From Rubrobacter xylanophilus DSM 9941 (GTDB lineage Bacteria; Actinomycetota; Rubrobacteria; Rubrobacterales; Rubrobacteraceae), in contig NC_008148.1 of assembly GCF_000014185.1 (NCBI RefSeq), positions 2,274,001 through 2,338,000 on the forward strand: a stretch of 64,000 nt of DNA, given 5' to 3'. The notes under the pieces were generated by a model, which was given only the letters and a program-made list of their open reading frames with translations, did no database searches and was not told the origin of the DNA. Shown piece after piece: positions 1-7,757 of this stretch (position 1 is its first letter; every line of letters starts with the position of its first letter). Both the position numbers and the translations under genes were made by a program.

Positions 1-277
1 GGCCTGTGAGCCACCACAGGAGCGGGCCGAGGGCAGCCGTGACGAGGAGCAGGGCGAGCAGGGAGTGCAGGAAGCTCCTGTGCCCGAAGAGGCGATACAG
101 GTCCTCCGAGACGCCGCCGAGCTGGTGGCCGAGCCAGCTCTTGGGGTAGTCGGCGTCGGGCAGGACGGAGCAGACCGCGGCCGCGAGGACCGAGGGCGTC
201 TCGTAGTGGAAGTCGAAGACGGCACTGGCAGCAAAGAGGCAGCACTCGCCGAAGACGATGTGGGTTGCCACCTTCAT
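1..277 (-). CDS. YdjM/DUF457-type membrane-bound metal-dependent hydrolase-like protein (C-terminus outside window)
   Basis: The frame starts at ATG 277 and runs off the left edge, giving the first 92 residues. It begins MKVATHIVFGECC and contains a Pro-Asp-Ala-Asp-Tyr motif near residue 40, then HRSFLHS near 69-75, followed by a hydrophobic segment. The early His, the PDxDY and the HRxxxHS motif are typical of the YdjM/LexA-regulated membrane hydrolase family (DUF457), whose substrate is poorly known. The start lies 9 nt after the stop of the upstream minus-strand gene, so the two are probably cotranscribed as cargo of the integrated element. Confidence 0.6.
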   Translation of the reverse strand, partial: MKVATHIVFGECCLFAASAVFDFHYETPSVLAAAVCSVLPDADYPKSWLGHQLGGVSEDLYRLFGHRSFLHSLLALLLVTAALGPLLWWLTG

Positions 278-286
278 GCAGTATCC

Positions 287-661
287 CTATTCGTCTCTGG
301 GCCTCTGCATCTTGAAGAAGAAGGGCCTCAGGCCGTACATCAGGGCGAAGGCGATGCCGGCGAGGATGTAGAGGCTCTGGTCGTCGAGGCCCAAGGAGAC
401 GTAGCGGACGGCCATCGCTACCGCGGCGACCACGAAGATGACCGGGGTCATGTCCACGTAGCGCCGCTCGTCTTCGAGGCGCAACTCTTCGACCTCGGCA
501 CCCAACCTCTCCAACGCGGTGCGTCCCGTTCCGGAAAGATGGCCCTCGACCACGACCTTGCGGCCCTTCACTATGGGACCGAGCACGTGCTCTATCTCGC
601 CCATGGAGGAGCGGTAGAGGGCTCGCTGCAGCCCGGCCTCGTCCACGTCCCTACCACGCAC
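287..661 (-). CDS. Hypothetical two-TM membrane protein, possibly N-terminally truncated by a frameshift
   Basis: From GTG 661 the protein has 124 residues with a hydrophilic N-terminal half and two hydrophobic stretches near residues 73-90 and 96-111. I do not recognise the family. The same frame stays open up to about position 940 without another ATG, GTG or TTG. That extension reads like real protein (basic, then a helix ending KGLLDPKGLGEV). An ATG at about 911 is one nucleotide out of frame, so the native start may lie there, behind a 1-nt deletion in an A-rich run. It is followed after 9 nt by the YdjM-like gene. Confidence 0.5.
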   Translation of the reverse strand: MRGRDVDEAGLQRALYRSSMGEIEHVLGPIVKGRKVVVEGHLSGTGRTALERLGAEVEELRLEDERRYVDMTPVIFVVAAVAMAVRYVSLGLDDQSLYILAGIAFALMYGLRPFFFKMQRPRDE

Positions 662-972
662 CTCGCCGAGCCCTTTGGGGTCGAGCAGGCCCTTTCTCCA
701 AGCTTCGAGCGCCAGGTGGACGAGGGCGGCCTTGCGGGAGCCGGCGGGTATGCGGAAGTCGCCCTCTTCTTCGCGGCGGCGGGTTGTGGAGAGGCTACGG
801 CTCGACCCGTTGCCAGTGCCGGTAGAGAAGGCGGGGAAGGGCCCCCTGGGCTGGCGTCTGTTTCCCTTGCCGTTCGATGTGGTGTCGAAGTCCAGCTTCT
901 TTCCTTCATGTGCGTGATCTTCTCTCTTATAGAGGGATTCTCACACGTCACAGGCCGGTCCAAATTGCTCGG

Positions 973-1233
973 TCATAGCTCCATCCGGTCGGTACGGACG
1001 CGGCGCAGGGCGTCTTCGCTGAAGCCAGTGTCTGCCACCTCGCCGCCCTGGAGAAGATCCAGGACCTCGCGGAGCAGGACCGCAACCATCGTGGTGCGCT
1101 CCCCGAACGACGGGGGCTTGCCTTCGTAGGAGTAGCGCAGGGTTAATGTGAGCCCGCTGTCTTCGCCGCGAATGATGGTCAGGGCCAGGGGTTCTACGGT
1201 TCCGGAACGCCGGCTTTCCTTCCCGGCCCTCAT
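973..1233 (-). CDS. Hypothetical protein, 86 aa, integrated-element operon
   Basis: ATG 1233 overlaps the TGA of the preceding gene (ATGA), so translation is probably coupled. The product begins MRAGKESRRSG and has a beta-rich middle (LTLTLRYSYEG) followed by a helix (MVAVLLREVLDLLQGG). I recognise no family. It is the fourth gene in the minus-strand run starting with the primase at 4077, and is probably an accessory protein of that replication module. Confidence 0.55.
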   Translation of the reverse strand: MRAGKESRRSGTVEPLALTIIRGEDSGLTLTLRYSYEGKPPSFGERTTMVAVLLREVLDLLQGGEVADTGFSEDALRRVRTDRMEL

Positions 1234-1511
1234 GTAAGGCGTCCTTCGGTGCGGATGGCGTGAAGGTTGGGGTCCCACCTCTCCAGGAGGACCCCCGCCA
1301 ACCCTATCTCGTTGTCTTCCACGCGGCGCATCAGGCGGTCGGCGTGGGCCGGGGAGAGGGAGCTCAAGCCCCCGACCACGATCCTGTAGCCCGCCGGACG
1401 ACCGACGTCTGGCTTGGCCCGAACCTCGAGGCCCAGGGCGCGCAACTCGAGGTAAAAGGCGCGGGCCTGCTTGCTGGCTCCGCCGCGGGCCATCCCGGTG
1501 TAGCTGCTCAT
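1230..1511 (-). CDS. Hypothetical protein, 93 aa, integrated-element operon
   Basis: Starts at ATG 1511, overlapping the stop of the TubC-like gene (ATGA), and ends overlapping the ATG of the next gene. The N-terminal part (SKQARAFYLELRALGLEVR) is helical and basic. The middle, RPAGYRIVVGGL, looks like a beta hairpin, followed by an acidic helix (RVEDNEIGLAGVLLE). There is no recognisable domain. The stop-start overlaps at both ends make an operon role very likely. Confidence 0.6.
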   Translation of the reverse strand: MSSYTGMARGGASKQARAFYLELRALGLEVRAKPDVGRPAGYRIVVGGLSSLSPAHADRLMRRVEDNEIGLAGVLLERWDPNLHAIRTEGRLT

Positions 1512-1855
1512 CTTTGCTCCCTGGCACGCCGGCTGTGGGCCTTTGCGGACTCCAGGATCCACGGCGGGCACCCGGAGGCGGGGACCTCGTGCCACTCGCC
1601 GGTGGTGGGGTCGTGGATGGCGATGTAGCCGGGCTCCCTCGCCCACCTGATGACCAGCCCGCGACGGTCGGCCTCTTCGAGCCGGCGCCGCTCCCGGTGC
1701 AGCAGCTTCAGGAGCTGGGGTTTTTCCTTGGCGAGCGCCCCACGATCCTCGTCCGTGAGAACGCCGGTTGGGGCGTCCACGTGCAGCGAGAGGCCGTCGG
1801 CCTCCAGACGCACGTCGCGGGCGCGCAGGTCTTCGAGCAGGGCGCGAGCGTTCAG
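1508..1855 (-). CDS. TubC N-terminal docking domain-like protein, element-encoded
   Basis: The conserved part reads NARALLEDLRARDVRLEADG and continues through LTDEDRGALAKEKPQLLKLL. This matches the TubC-type docking fold often found in proteins beside primases in actinobacterial integrated elements. The C-terminal half (IRWAREPGYIAIHDPTTGEWHE) looks like a small beta domain. GTG 1813 would cut the domain in half. A CTG at 1855 overlaps the primase TGA (CTGA) exactly as neighbouring genes use ATGA, so I extend the gene there. CTG as start is an inference; GTG 1813 is the conservative alternative. Confidence 0.6.
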   Translation of the reverse strand: MNARALLEDLRARDVRLEADGLSLHVDAPTGVLTDEDRGALAKEKPQLLKLLHRERRRLEEADRRGLVIRWAREPGYIAIHDPTTGEWHEVPASGCPPWILESAKAHSRRAREQR

Positions 1856-4077
1856 AGCGTGAACCTCTCCCGTCCAACCCTCGCCGCTTCGGCCACTCCA
1901 TGTGCGTGCAGGCGTGCGCCGTCTCCGGAGGGGTAAGGGGTCCCCCCTCCCCCGTCGGCCTGACCTCCATCAGTTGAAGGCAGAGGGGTCTCTATCCCCT
2001 CCGTTTCGCCTGCACGCTTGCACGCTTTCAATGCATCTGGCTGGGGCAGTATCTCCAGGTCCTCCGGTAGAGCCTCACCGGGGACAAGGCGGGATGGCTT
2101 GCGGGGGTTGTCTTCAAGATCCCGCAAATAACCCCGTTCCTTCGCCGCCCTGACCCTGCGGGAGGCGGCAGAGCGGTCGAGCTTGAGTTCGCGGGCGACC
2201 TCGGCGACGGTCGCCGGCTCGGACCTCACGGCGTGCAGGCGCGCGACCGCGTGCACCGCCTCGCGCACGCCTTTTGGCACGGTCGCCTCGATACCGTCGC
2301 TCACAAGATCGGCGACCAACCGGCGCACGCTAGCGTAGTCGTCGAGGGTCGCCACCACCTTGCCCTCCGCGCTCCTCTCCCTGCTCGCCTGGTGCAGGAT
2401 GGCGTGCGCCCGGATGAGGTTGAGGACCGCCCCGAAATCGCGGCGGAGCCTCACGGCGACGGGCGGGACCATGCGGGCGAGGTCCTTCGCGTAAGGGATG
2501 GTCGCCTGATGCACAGCGCTACCGAGCCATTCCTGGAGAGCGAGCCAGGGGATGAGGTCGGGCTCGCCCTTCTCTTCTTCGGCGAGCGCTGCGAGCACAT
2601 CGCGGGTCTGCTCCCGGGTATCGGTGATGGTGAGGGAGAGCAGTCGCGTCTCGTTCTCGGGATGGAGCTTCACGGCGGTGGTGGTGACGATGAGGCCGGT
2701 CGGTCCCTGGCGCTCTATGAGGCGTGGGCGTAGCCCTTCCGAGGTCCTCTCGACCATCTCGTACCGGAGGCGTCCTTCCGAGAGCAGCGAGCGCATGAGG
2801 TAGGTTGCGAACTCGCCCGCCATTCCCTCGGCCTCGTAGACGACGAGGAAGCGGTGCTCGATGGGCTCCTCGGAGTACGCCAGCGCCCGCTCGCTCATGG
2901 CGGTGAGGACGTGGTAGGCCGAGCCGGGGAAGAAATCCAGGACGCGCTCGACGAGGTAGGTCTTTCCGCCGGAGGACGGCCCCTTGACGGCGACGCTCAC
3001 GGGCTTCTCGAGCAGACGGCTGGTGAGGGCGAGGTAGAGGAGCTTCGCCGCGCGCATCTCGCCGGCGACGCCCGAACTGGAGAGTTCGCCGGCGAAGCGT
3101 TCCAGGATGTCTGGATCCTGCGCCAGTTCCTCGCATGCAGCCCACGCCTCACGCGCCCTCTCCCGCTCCTCGCTCTCTGCCAGGTCGAGCCAGGATGCGG
3201 CCCGCGAGCGGGCGAGATCCATCCTCTCCCCGAAGCCCTCCGGGTCCTTGAGATACAGCTCGCTGGTATCCTTGGTACTCTTGAGCTCCACGCGGTAGAG
3301 CCTCTCGCGCAAAGGGGAGGCCGCGAGTCGTTCCCAGAAGGCTTCACCGCCGGCGTCCGGCTCGACTACGGCGTAGACCTTCCCGACGCCTTCAAGCCGC
3401 TCGGCCCACTCGTTGCGCCAGGCGGAAGCTCCGGGGACGCCGAGGGCAGGGAGACCGTGGTACCAGAGGGTGTGGCAGTCGCTCTCGCCCTCGACGAGGA
3501 AGGCATACCCGGTTTCCCGGGCGTGCGGGATTCTCCACAGGCCGTACAGGGAGGGCCTGGATCCCTTACGCCAGCGGAAGCGGTCGCCGCCCTTCGGTCC
3601 TCTCTCCAGGGCGATCCTGAACCGCGTCGCACACTCGGTGCCGTCCTCTGCGAGGTACGGAATCCTCACGGCGTGTTGACCGGCGTAGCGCGCGTCGGAG
3701 ACGCCGATCTGCCGAAGGAAAGACACGGGCAACCCCTTGGCCTCTGCGTATGACGCGAGCGTGCAGGCGTGCACGGCTCTCGGAGTGGCAACAGCCCCTC
3801 CTCGCCTTCCACTGCCGTTCTTGGCAAAGAGATCCGCCGTTCCAATGCCCCTCTCAGCGAGCGCGGACAACACCTCATCTTGATCGCAGCCGGCGAAGCA
3901 TCGGAGCAGCACGCGACCATCCTCTGCCTCGCGGACGCGCAGGTTGGGGGTGTTGCGGTCGTTGTGCGCGGGGCAGAACGCCAGGTACTCCCCCTTGCCG
4001 TCGGGACCTCCGGCGACCGTAAGCGCGCCGAGCACACGTTCGATGGCCGGGCCTCGCCCCTCCCTGTCCCCGGTCAT
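1852..4077 (-). CDS. Primase/helicase-type replication protein of an integrated element
   Basis: 741 residues. The N-terminus carries a CHC2-like zinc-binding site (Cys35, His38, Cys60, Cys64). A TOPRIM-like segment FLVEGESDCHTLW lies near residue 195. An ATP-binding P-loop GPSSGGKT near residue 366 lies in a DnaB/archaeal-helicase-like domain. A winged-helix segment (ATVAEVARELKLDRSAASRR) lies near residue 625, and the tail is Gly/Pro-rich. This order is that of mobile-element primase-helicases that synthesise primers and unwind the element's origin. The start is ATG 4077, 10 nt after the excisionase-like gene, and the stop overlaps the next gene. Confidence 0.85.
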   Translation of the reverse strand: MTGDREGRGPAIERVLGALTVAGGPDGKGEYLAFCPAHNDRNTPNLRVREAEDGRVLLRCFAGCDQDEVLSALAERGIGTADLFAKNGSGRRGGAVATPRAVHACTLASYAEAKGLPVSFLRQIGVSDARYAGQHAVRIPYLAEDGTECATRFRIALERGPKGGDRFRWRKGSRPSLYGLWRIPHARETGYAFLVEGESDCHTLWYHGLPALGVPGASAWRNEWAERLEGVGKVYAVVEPDAGGEAFWERLAASPLRERLYRVELKSTKDTSELYLKDPEGFGERMDLARSRAASWLDLAESEERERAREAWAACEELAQDPDILERFAGELSSSGVAGEMRAAKLLYLALTSRLLEKPVSVAVKGPSSGGKTYLVERVLDFFPGSAYHVLTAMSERALAYSEEPIEHRFLVVYEAEGMAGEFATYLMRSLLSEGRLRYEMVERTSEGLRPRLIERQGPTGLIVTTTAVKLHPENETRLLSLTITDTREQTRDVLAALAEEEKGEPDLIPWLALQEWLGSAVHQATIPYAKDLARMVPPVAVRLRRDFGAVLNLIRAHAILHQASRERSAEGKVVATLDDYASVRRLVADLVSDGIEATVPKGVREAVHAVARLHAVRSEPATVAEVARELKLDRSAASRRVRAAKERGYLRDLEDNPRKPSRLVPGEALPEDLEILPQPDALKACKRAGETEGIETPLPSTDGGQADGGGGTPYPSGDGARLHAHGVAEAARVGRERFTL

Positions 4078-4087
4078 GAACCCGGCC

Positions 4088-4288
4088 TCAGAGTTCGCCC
4101 GGACCGTTGGCCGAGCAACGCCTCATATAGGCATCAAGGCTGTGGAGGTTGATCCTCACCGCCCGGCCCACCTTCGCCGCCTCCACCTCGCCCGCGCTGA
4201 TCAGCCGCCAAAGCGTCGTCCTCGACAGTCCCGACAGCTCTTCAGCCTGCCTGTAAGTCCCCCACTTTTGGGCCATCTCCGGCCTCAC
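4088..4288 (-). CDS. Excisionase/MerR-like helix-turn-helix protein
   Basis: 66 residues from GTG 4288, with a GGAGGAG Shine-Dalgarno about 8 nt upstream. The sequence TYRQAEELSGLSRTTLWRLI is followed by VEAAKVGRAVRINLHSLDAYM, the HTH_17/excisionase pattern: a winged helix with a beta hairpin carrying VGRAVRI. Such proteins direct element excision or repress the replication operon. It is the first gene of the minus-strand operon and sits next to a pair of 12-bp direct repeats that could be its binding sites. Confidence 0.75.
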   Translation of the reverse strand: MRPEMAQKWGTYRQAEELSGLSRTTLWRLISAGEVEAAKVGRAVRINLHSLDAYMRRCSANGPGEL

Positions 4289-4848
4289 CCGCCATCTCCT
4301 CCCCTCGTCGCTCGTGTTTCCCGCTCACGCCTGCTATCAGTTAGACGTATAGAGATGTTATCAGTTAGACTGATGCAAGTCTACTCAAGAGATGTCGGCG
4401 ACACTGTGAAGAACGGGGGTGCAGCAGTGGAGCAGAGTCACAAACGAGTTGGGCTTACAGAAGCTCTTCGCATCTGACCACGTTTACAATGAAACGGTGA
4501 GTGGGGATGGCACCCTCGGAGAATGACCGGCCCGGAAATGCCCGGACGCTGGATGATAGAGCGCTGCCACGTTTGGCAGGTGTGTCCACTGAGCGCTAAG
4601 AAGCTGTCGAAATTTTGCTGAGTTCGCGGGATGCGATTCGTCCTTTGGTAAGGACGTGGTGATGATTTACGCCTGGGAAAATCCCGAGAACTCCGAGGCA
4701 AAACGCGTCCCACGATAGAGGCAGTGTGGGTGGCGTGGAGTGTGTTGCAGGCCGATTTCGACTATGAGAGCTCCGACTACAGGGTGGGTCCTGCCACCAG
4801 GGACACCATCGAGCGGTAGAACCTGGCCGCCCTCACGATCTCTGGTCC
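4289..4848. other. Intergenic region of the element, no convincing gene
   Basis: Apart from the direct repeats at 4335-4370 I find no gene. A stretch on the plus strand around 4715-4820 reads like protein (VWVAWSVLQADFDYESS) but has a stop and no clear start, so it may be a gene relic. Confidence 0.4.
4335..4370. promoter_or_regulatory. Two 12-bp direct repeats, candidate operator of the element operon
   Basis: TATCAGTTAGAC occurs at 4335-4346 and again, identical, at 4359-4370. The 24-bp spacing puts both on the same DNA face. They lie 47-82 bp upstream of the excisionase-like gene on the minus strand, where its promoter is expected. The direct-repeat arrangement fits multi-site binding by a small winged-helix protein. 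Confidence 0.4.
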
Positions 4849-6548
4849 CTACCGGTATCCGAGGTCCTCTGGCGGGGTAGAGGTGGTCACCCAACACACC
4901 TCTTGGGTCGAGGCCGACACCCGCGTTCGGTACCGGCCATTGTAGCCGAGGAGCTTGAAGATCACCCGAGCTGTGATGTCGTGAAGGTGCCTGATGACCC
5001 TCACCACATCCTCGAGGTCGCGACTTTCTTCGGAGAAGGGGAAGTAACCGTGATGGATTACGTCGCCCCGGTACTTCGATATGACGCCCGTCCAGGTTCT
5101 GGTTCCGTCGGGGTGCGGGTTGCAGGCGTAGTAGGAGTCAGCTATGTCGGTGTCGGGTAATCCGATCTGCGGTAGTCGTAGCAAGTCCGCTACGGCGAGG
5201 CCGAACTGTTTGTCGATGTTGGATGCCTGGCAAGCCCTCTCAGCGATGCGGCTGAGCATCCTCGCAGCGTCCGTGCGGCCCCTGGTCCGGGCGTCTTCCG
5301 CAAGAGACTGCAATCCCGCCTGGCAGCACCCAGCACGTTTGCCAAGGCGTCGATCTCTTGTTGGGTTAGGCTGTCTCTCAGATTCCGCCGGCCGACACCA
5401 AAGCGCCTGCACAGGCCGTCGAGGCAGCGGCACAGGTAGACCATCTGCTCGTCGATGGTCCTCGTGTTGGACCCCGCACGCACGAGGTGCTTTATCGCAA
5501 CTCGCAGGTAACCCTCGCCGAAATCATTCCCAGAGGAAGAAGCCGCCTCGGTCAGAAGCAGGCCGGTAGACGTAGTGGAACTTCTACCTGGCGAAACCAG
5601 CGTATCGTCTATGAGTCGGTGCCCCTCCAGATATGGTGCCGGACTCAGCCGGTAGTGCACCCGCCGCACGAGAAGGCCCTCTTCGTCCCTGAACTCGATA
5701 CTCGGCGCGAAGACCTCAGAACCTGACGCGAGGCTGAGGAGGCCAGCGATGTCGGAGGGGAATTCGCCTTCCAGCTCCTTGGGGTCTCTTTCGCCAACCT
5801 CGCCCACGACCACGGCTGTTGCGGCGCTCTGTTTCTTGCCCTCGCGCAGGTCTTTCTCGCGCTCCTCATAATCGGGCAGCCGCTCCACGAAGCCCGGTTT
5901 GCCCTCGAACTCGAACAGTATCATCCCGTTCCTTTCGTTAGCGGCTTCGAGCGCCGCCCTTCGCTCTTTAGGTGGAAGGTCATCCGGGACCACGGGGGTT
6001 GGGTAGACGCGTAGCGGGTGGCGATCGGTGGCCGGGCTGTTTTGAGGAAAAGTAGAGATGAAGTTCAAGAGTGGCACTGCCCAGTACCGTGGTTCCCTGG
6101 CCCCGACAACATCGAACGCGACACCAGCGGGCTCGAACACGAGGGTGATCCCGTCTTTGCCGCCCCCCACGACGACGTGGGTTCTATAGTCTTCGACATC
6201 CTCTGTGACGAGCAAACCTTCGGATGTTTCGATCTCTAACCGCAAACAATGGTTCAGGCTGTCGCCGAAGTTGCGCACCGTGATCTTCCGCCCACCCGAC
6301 ATCCAACTTCTGCCAGGCCAGATAAAGGGCAAAAGCCCCTCGCTCTTTCCGTCCTCTTCCTGCAAGCTGGACGGATCTAACCGTACCCTGATTTGAACCC
6401 TGCCAGTCTCGTCGAAATCCAGTTCCGCTTCTCCTTCTACCGAACCTGCCGGATCCCGGAAACAGAGAGTGGCCCGCCCACGGTGTTGGGCGTCGACACT
6501 CAACCAGCCTTTGGGCTCTGGGGCATAAAGGCTCGAATCAATTGTCAT
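4849..6548 (-). pseudogene. HEPN-domain candidate defence protein, broken by one frameshift
   Basis: ATG 6548 has an AGGAG Shine-Dalgarno 7 nt upstream. The frame codes a beta-rich N-terminal domain and continues to about 5330 (IDALANVLGAAR). There a net one-base shift is needed to continue in the frame ending at 4849. The C-terminal part is helical and contains SKYRGDVIHHGYF, an R-x4-H signature of HEPN ribonucleases, at about 5040-5080. With the shift repaired the protein would be about 565 residues. Layout and size recall ApeA-type abortive-infection HEPN proteins, but I cannot assign the N-terminal domain. It is cargo of the integrated element. The shift may be real decay or a sequencing error. 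Confidence 0.6.
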
Positions 6549-6596
6549 GCGTTAACTCCTGACGACGCGATCAGGGCATCCGTCACTATACCCTCC

Positions 6597-6743
6597 TTAG
6601 CTTGGTCGACGAACCCCACAGGCCTCCTGATCTTTCTCCCAGATGTCCAGCTTCATCTCGAGCATCAATTCTTGAAACCCCTCCTCCCCATACGCCGCCT
6701 TTCTGCCTGGTGTACCGCCAGCGATAGGTAGACTGAGGGCCAA
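6597..6743 (-). CDS. Possible small protein, 48 aa
   Basis: A TTG-started frame ends EGFQELMLEMKLDIWEKDQE then ACGVRRPS, and stops 48 nt before the HEPN gene. The amphipathic helix looks protein-like. There is no clear Shine-Dalgarno, and the frame may be a remnant or chance. Confidence 0.2.
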   Translation of the reverse strand: MALSLPIAGGTPGRKAAYGEEGFQELMLEMKLDIWEKDQEACGVRRPS

Positions 6744-6893
6744 CGCGGACCATCTTCAGCCACATCGTCCGTACACCATTCGTACACCAGCGCGGGAAAA
6801 TTGCTGGTTGTTTCGGAGTGTAGCCGGAGTGAGAATTCAGCTTATTTGCAGGACTTTCTCAACATCTGCAAACAACACGGTACATTACGGATC

Positions 6894-6938
6894 GCCTTCA
6901 CACGGCAGAGGTCGCTGGTTCGATCCCAGCATCGCCCA
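6894..6938 (+). other. 3' fragment of tRNA-Val(CAC), attachment-site scar (attR-like)
   Basis: The stretch contains an anticodon loop TTCACAC (anticodon CAC), the 3' anticodon strand GGCAG, a variable loop, a T arm with GGTTCGATCC, and the acceptor strand ATCGCCC plus A. The 5' half of the tRNA is absent: the preceding bases pair with only part of the anticodon stem and no D arm exists. A 45-bp tRNA 3' end is the typical duplicated core left by tyrosine-recombinase integration. It marks the right end of the element whose genes lie to the left. The intact tRNA should be left of this window. Confidence 0.7.
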
Positions 6939-7039
6939 CTAAGAGAAAACGCTGTTTTGCAGGTAAAGCGTGGGGCGAACGAGGAGGCCGGGAGGAGCAC
7001 CGGCCTCTTTTTTACTCCCTCTTCGGACGTCGGCTTTCG

Positions 7040-7480
7040 AGGCTTCTGCGTGGCCCGGGCGGTGCGGGTGCCCATGCTGGGGAGCAAGCGGGAGCAGCGT
7101 GGCGCGAGTGTGGCGGAGGTCGCGGAAGCGTAGGGGCGGCAACTTCCCGAGGTGCCGCCTGCGGAGGCTTGTGGGTTGCATGAGGCCGCCGACCTCGTTG
7201 GCAAAGCCAGATCCTCTTCGCGGTAGAGGGCACCAGCCCTGCGCCTCTCCTTGGCCCTCCTCCTGCGCGGCGGGCCTCGAGAGAGGCCACGGCAAGCGGG
7301 GTGAGGCGTACGGTGCGGCGGCCCGCCCCGGTCTCGGATCTCCGAGCGCACCTTGCCGCCCCTTGGCACCAGGGTGCGCCGCACGTGAGCGTGCCGCGCT
7401 CCAGGTCCACACGACGCAGAAGCGGGACCCCTGCTGTCGCCTTCGCTCTCAGCTTCGCACCCCACTCGACCGGGGAGAGA
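7040..7480 (-). pseudogene. Tyrosine recombinase (phage integrase) relic, several frameshifts
   Basis: Pieces of one integrase catalytic domain appear in three frames in the right order: VDLERGTLTCGAPW, GAGRRTVRLTPLAVASLEA, GALYREEDL, FANEVGGL and LRFRDLRHTRATLL. The last is the conserved box with the HxxR active-site motif. No uninterrupted frame joins them and the N-terminal domain is missing. The C-terminal end lies about 100 bp from the tRNA-Val fragment, the usual position for an integrase of an element inserted in that tRNA. Being on the far side of the scar, it is probably left from an older insertion. Confidence 0.75.
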
Positions 7481-7608
7481 ATCCGCAGCGAAAGCCCGGC
7501 CGCTCTCCAAAATAAGCCTCCAGGTTGCGGGGCCTTTGCGCCGCTCTCGTACGACCCGCAACAGAACAACATCGAGAGCCTGCCTTCCGCAACCGACCGC
7601 CGGGACCG

Positions 7609-7634
7609 GCGCATACGCACCGGTTTGTATGCGC
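7609..7634. promoter_or_regulatory. 8-bp inverted repeat, candidate operator upstream of the catabolic genes
   Basis: GCGCATAC (7609-7616) and GTATGCGC (7627-7634) form a perfect inverted repeat with a 10-bp spacer. They lie 124 bp upstream of the ThDP enzyme gene. A TATACT hexamer at 7679-7684 could be the -10 box. Both inferences rest on sequence only. Confidence 0.35.
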
Positions 7635-7757
7635 GTTATCGGCGAAGTGTCCCGCAGCCACCAGACCGCAAGCGACTGTATACTGCCGGGCAACGGGTGC
7701 GTGCCGGGCTCCGCTTGCGCCGCCGGACGGATACGCCGTGTTCGGGGAAGGAGGAGG

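Noticed and set aside
65-1129. A plus-strand frame of 354 codons at the left end
   Set aside because: Overlaps two better-supported minus-strand genes and contains no plausible domain; acidic shadow.
4438-4713. Minus-strand frame of 91 codons in the element's intergenic region
   Set aside because: No ribosome-binding site, composition unlike the neighbours, no domain.
6842-7693. Minus-strand frame of 283 codons beginning near 7693
   Set aside because: Its C-terminal part is the translation of the tRNA-Val fragment (GRCWDRTSDLCRVKA is a common tRNA artefact); only its middle holds integrase pieces.
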